This document shows, piece by piece, positions 6,116 to 6,236 of a DNA stretch of 6,236 nucleotides; the first letter of the stretch is position 1, and every line of letters starts with the position of its first letter. Under the pieces are notes generated by a model. That model had not been told where the DNA came from, did not search any database, and saw nothing but the letters and a program-made list of their open reading frames with translations. The translations under genes were made by a program, and so were the position numbers. The stretch is from Thermoplasmata archaeon (GTDB lineage Archaea > Thermoplasmatota > E2 > UBA202 > JdFR-43), in assembly GCA_021163175.1 (NCBI GenBank), contig JAGGXG010000046.1, positions 1 through 6,236 on the forward strand. Direction: 5' to 3'.

Positions 6116-6121
6116 CACCTC
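6116..6121 (-). promoter_or_regulatory. Shine-Dalgarno sequence of psmB
   Basis: GAGGTG on the minus strand, complementary to the CACCTC 3' end typical of archaeal 16S rRNA, ends 4 nt before the ATG at 6111. It decides between that ATG and the alternative TTG at 6123, which overlaps it. Confidence 0.8.
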
Positions 6122-6149
6122 AAAATAGCAATCCTAATATAGAAAGGAG

Positions 6150-6164
6150 TATATAAAATTTGTG
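6150..6164 (-). promoter_or_regulatory. TATA promoter of psmB-aCPSF1
   Basis: On the minus strand TTTTATATA (6158-6150) is a near-consensus archaeal TATA box, preceded by an A-rich CACAAA that could serve as a modest BRE. Transcription would start about 26 nt downstream of its centre, near 6127, leaving a leader of roughly 16 nt that contains the psmB Shine-Dalgarno. No other TATA in the right-hand spacer is as well placed. Confidence 0.75.
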
Positions 6165-6202
6165 AAAGTGGAGAGATGTCGAAAAAATCGTGAGATTTAA
6201 AT

Positions 6203-6236
6203 TCCCATCCCCCGTAGGAGAAACAGGGGGATGGGA
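6203..6236. repeat. GC-rich perfect inverted repeat at the right window edge
   Basis: TCCCATCCCCC (6203-6213) and GGGGGATGGGA (6226-6236) are perfect reverse complements, 11 bp, separated by a 12-nt loop (6214-6225). The arms are much richer in G and C than the surrounding AT-rich spacer. The right arm reaches the last base of the window, so the structure or the element it belongs to may continue. It could be the terminator of an upstream gene, a structured RNA end, or the terminal hairpin of a mobile element; nothing in the window decides between these. Confidence 0.7.

Noticed and set aside
6112..6123. TTG start at 6123 for psmB, adding MRCI
   Set aside because: It overlaps the GAGGTG Shine-Dalgarno that serves the ATG at 6111, and the ATG gives a normal short propeptide.
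6150..6236. Possible CRISPR repeat or tRNA fragment at the right edge
   Set aside because: Only one copy of the hairpin with no repeat-spacer periodicity, and no cloverleaf can be drawn; the inverted repeat is reported instead.

Overview
This window is an ordinary but well-defined piece of an archaeal chromosome, AT-rich and gene-dense, with every gene on the minus strand (transcription runs from high to low coordinates). The ribosomal proteins are of the archaeal/eukaryotic type (L32e and L19e are present, and L30, L18, S5, S8 and L6 are in archaeal form). A proteasome beta subunit and a KH-domain beta-CASP ribonuclease of the aCPSF1/FttA type complete the set, which points to Archaea and most likely to a euryarchaeal lineage. 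PsmB reads most like Thermoplasma PsmB as I remember it (Glu at mature position 17, a GLVGDAQVL stretch, an ML/IL-NQ segment), so a Thermoplasmatota relative is my best guess. That placement is inference only.

Layout along the minus strand: (1) 6236-6112 is a non-coding right edge with a GC-rich perfect 11-bp inverted repeat and a clear TATA box plus Shine-Dalgarno sequence for the first gene. (2) 6111-3584 is a two-gene unit, psmB then aCPSF1, five bases apart and probably co-transcribed. (3) 3583-3315 is a non-coding spacer with U-rich tracts, some weak hairpins and a strong BRE/TATA promoter. (4) 3314 to the left edge is the distal half of the spc ribosomal-protein operon in canonical archaeal order: S8, L6, L32e, L19e, L18, S5, L30 (L30 cut by the window edge). 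Its genes are almost gapless, with short stop/start overlaps that suggest translational coupling.

Functionally, unit 4 makes seven ribosomal proteins. Unit 2 couples the catalytic subunit of the 20S proteasome to the main archaeal transcription-termination ribonuclease. The notable architectural point is that the spc operon is interrupted before S8: the usual upstream neighbours (S14, L5, S4e, L24, L14) are not adjacent, and S8 has its own promoter placed so that the mRNA would be leaderless or nearly so. I looked for a novel system on both strands and in the spacers and found none. The findings below are modest points of genome organisation, sequence variation and small non-coding elements.
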